From: an uncultured Bacteroidota bacterium
Lineage (GTDB): Bacteria; Bacteroidota; Bacteroidia; B-17B0; Aurantibacillaceae
Direction: 5' to 3'
NCBI GenBank assembly: GCA_903923915.1
Contig: CAIXZI010000033.1
Coordinates: forward strand, 1-14,053
Length of the DNA stretch: 14,053 nucleotides
Of this stretch, positions 13,023 through 14,053 are shown piece after piece. The position numbers and the translations under genes are program-made. The notes under the pieces are model-generated. The model worked only from the letters and a program-made list of their open reading frames with translations, did not search any database and was not told the DNA's origin. Position 1 is the stretch's first letter, and each line of letters opens with the position of its first letter.

Positions 13023-14053
13023 CTATAAATTATGCTCATCGTTATGAAAAAATAATTGCGTAAAAAATATACAAAAAGTTACACCGGCTTGTGTCTCCAA
13101 AGTATCTTCATTAATAAACGAAAGCAATTCAATTAAAATGAAGAAAATAAAAAGCATAGACATTTTTTTGCCTAAAAAAAACGGTGCAAACAAATGTATT
13201 AAAAAAAGCACCAGCCCTGTAATGCCTAGTGCCACTGTAGTTGCTAAATATTGATTGTGCGAACGAAGCTGCCATTCTTTATGTAAGCCGGTATTTTCTT
13301 TTTGATATTGTGATTTAAAAGCATTTTCTACATCGCCTGTGCCAACACCTATTAATACGTTTTGTTTAATAATGCATAATGCGGTTTTCCAAAACTCTAA
13401 GCGCATACTAAGTGAGTGTCCGTTTGTTTCATGTTCGCGCATAGAACCATCGGTTTCCCATAATATTTCATGTATGCGTGTGCGGATATTAGTTGGGTTA
13501 GTGTATAAATAATTGGCGTAACCGTTTTCTATGTTTTTAATATCAATATCTGTTAGCTTTAAAAAACCGGCTAAATCTCGCGTAAGCCCTTTGGATGCTA
13601 AGTACCTTACAAGTGTGTAACGCAGTGAATTTTTTTGGTTATCTAAACCCTCGTAATTAAAATTGCTTTTTTTGTTCCATGCGGGCTTTAATTCTTCATC
13701 GCAAATTAAAATATATACGTAGTTACCATTTTCGGTAAACTTATAAACGGTATCGTTGAGATAGAGATGCCCACTGGCGGTAGTTTTAGGTAATGTTTTT
13801 AAATCTATTTTATGTATAGTAGATGTCTTTTTGTATTCATCTCTTACAACATATAGGGTATATAATAATCCACCACCTACTAAAAGTAAAAATGAAGTTT
13901 TTAAAATGATTGATTGCTTTGAAAACAGAAAAACAATAATACCTATAAGGGCTAAAACACCAAGTATAGCAAGCCCTGTAAAGGATTGAAGAAACATTAA
14001 AAAGTATAAAAGCCAAGTAGCAATAAGTAAATAAATAAATTTTTGTTTGTTTA
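13023..14053 (-). CDS. O-antigen ligase/polymerase-like membrane protein (Wzy_C type), 5' end outside the window
   Basis: The reading frame stays open to the right edge: upstream of the ATG at 13997 it reads FIYLLIATWLLYFL, a membrane helix, so the true start is outside and 342 C-terminal residues are visible. These contain several hydrophobic helices (two near the visible start, two or three near the end) around a large extracytoplasmic loop of about 150 residues. The segment GVGTGDVENAFKSQYQK followed by LRSHNQYLATTVALGITGLVLF matches the conserved Wzy_C region, with the His-Asn pair (SHNQY) that family members keep. The last helix follows NEDTLETQAGVTF, again typical. Members polymerise lipid-linked O-units or ligate them to lipid A core; which applies here is unclear. 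The gene is 10 bases upstream of the glycosyltransferase. Confidence 0.88.
   Translation of the reverse strand, partial: NKQKFIYLLIATWLLYFLMFLQSFTGLAILGVLALIGIIVFLFSKQSIILKTSFLLLVGGGLLYTLYVVRDEYKKTSTIHKIDLKTLPKTTASGHLYLNDTVYKFTENGNYVYILICDEELKPAWNKKSNFNYEGLDNQKNSLRYTLVRYLASKGLTRDLAGFLKLTDIDIKNIENGYANYLYTNPTNIRTRIHEILWETDGSMREHETNGHSLSMRLEFWKTALCIIKQNVLIGVGTGDVENAFKSQYQKENTGLHKEWQLRSHNQYLATTVALGITGLVLFLIHLFAPFFLGKKMSMLFIFFILIELLSFINEDTLETQAGVTFCIFFTQLFFHNDEHNL

Noticed and set aside
13023..13997. Treating the O-antigen ligase-like gene as complete from the ATG at 13997
   Set aside because: The frame is open and codes for a membrane helix up to the window edge, and the family is usually longer.

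Overview
The window looks like a chromosomal segment of a Bacteroidota bacterium. The evidence is an AT-rich sequence, a C-terminal type IX secretion (T9SS) sorting domain on a giant exported protein, start codons without Shine-Dalgarno sequences, two promoters of the Bacteroidota form TTTG-N19/20-TAnnTTTG, and close agreement of several proteins with families I recognise from that phylum. No rRNA, tRNA, CRISPR array, integrase or intact insertion sequence was seen.

Layout: (1) 1-2291, minus strand, reads as one operon: an M24-type metallopeptidase, then a VWA (MIDAS) protein, then a magnesium-chelatase/MoxR-like AAA ATPase that runs off the left edge. (2) 2292-3569 has no intact gene. It holds a 26-bp near-perfect AT palindrome, a terminator-like hairpin, several inverted repeats, and a plus-strand reading frame (2679-3191) that encodes tandem 28-residue helical repeats but carries three nonsense codons; I read it as a decayed gene. 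(3) 3570-4535, plus strand, encodes a helical protein with a C-terminal carboxypeptidase-regulatory-like beta domain, closed by a strong terminator. (4) 4823-9517, plus strand, encodes a 1564-residue modular surface or secreted protein (signal peptide, choice-of-anchor-J-like domain, shuffled Ig-like and beta-sandwich modules, T9SS type A sorting domain). It has its own promoter and a perfect 11-bp inverted repeat just before the start codon. (5) 9518-11596, minus strand, is a TPR/transmembrane/SpoIIE-type PP2C phosphatase whose stop codon abuts that of the giant gene. (6) 11654-11863, plus strand, is a 69-residue unknown protein with a consensus promoter. (7) 11978-14053, minus strand, is an O-antigen ligase/polymerase-like membrane protein (cut by the right edge) followed by a GT4-type glycosyltransferase.

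Functionally the segment joins a peptidase/VWA/AAA remodelling module, a T9SS-exported adhesin-like protein, a membrane phosphatase that could sit in a partner-switching signalling route, and part of a polysaccharide locus. Nothing in the sequence proves that these act together. The least explained pieces are the decayed repeat gene, the helical/beta-domain protein at 3570, the small protein at 11654, and the hairpin at the start of the giant gene.
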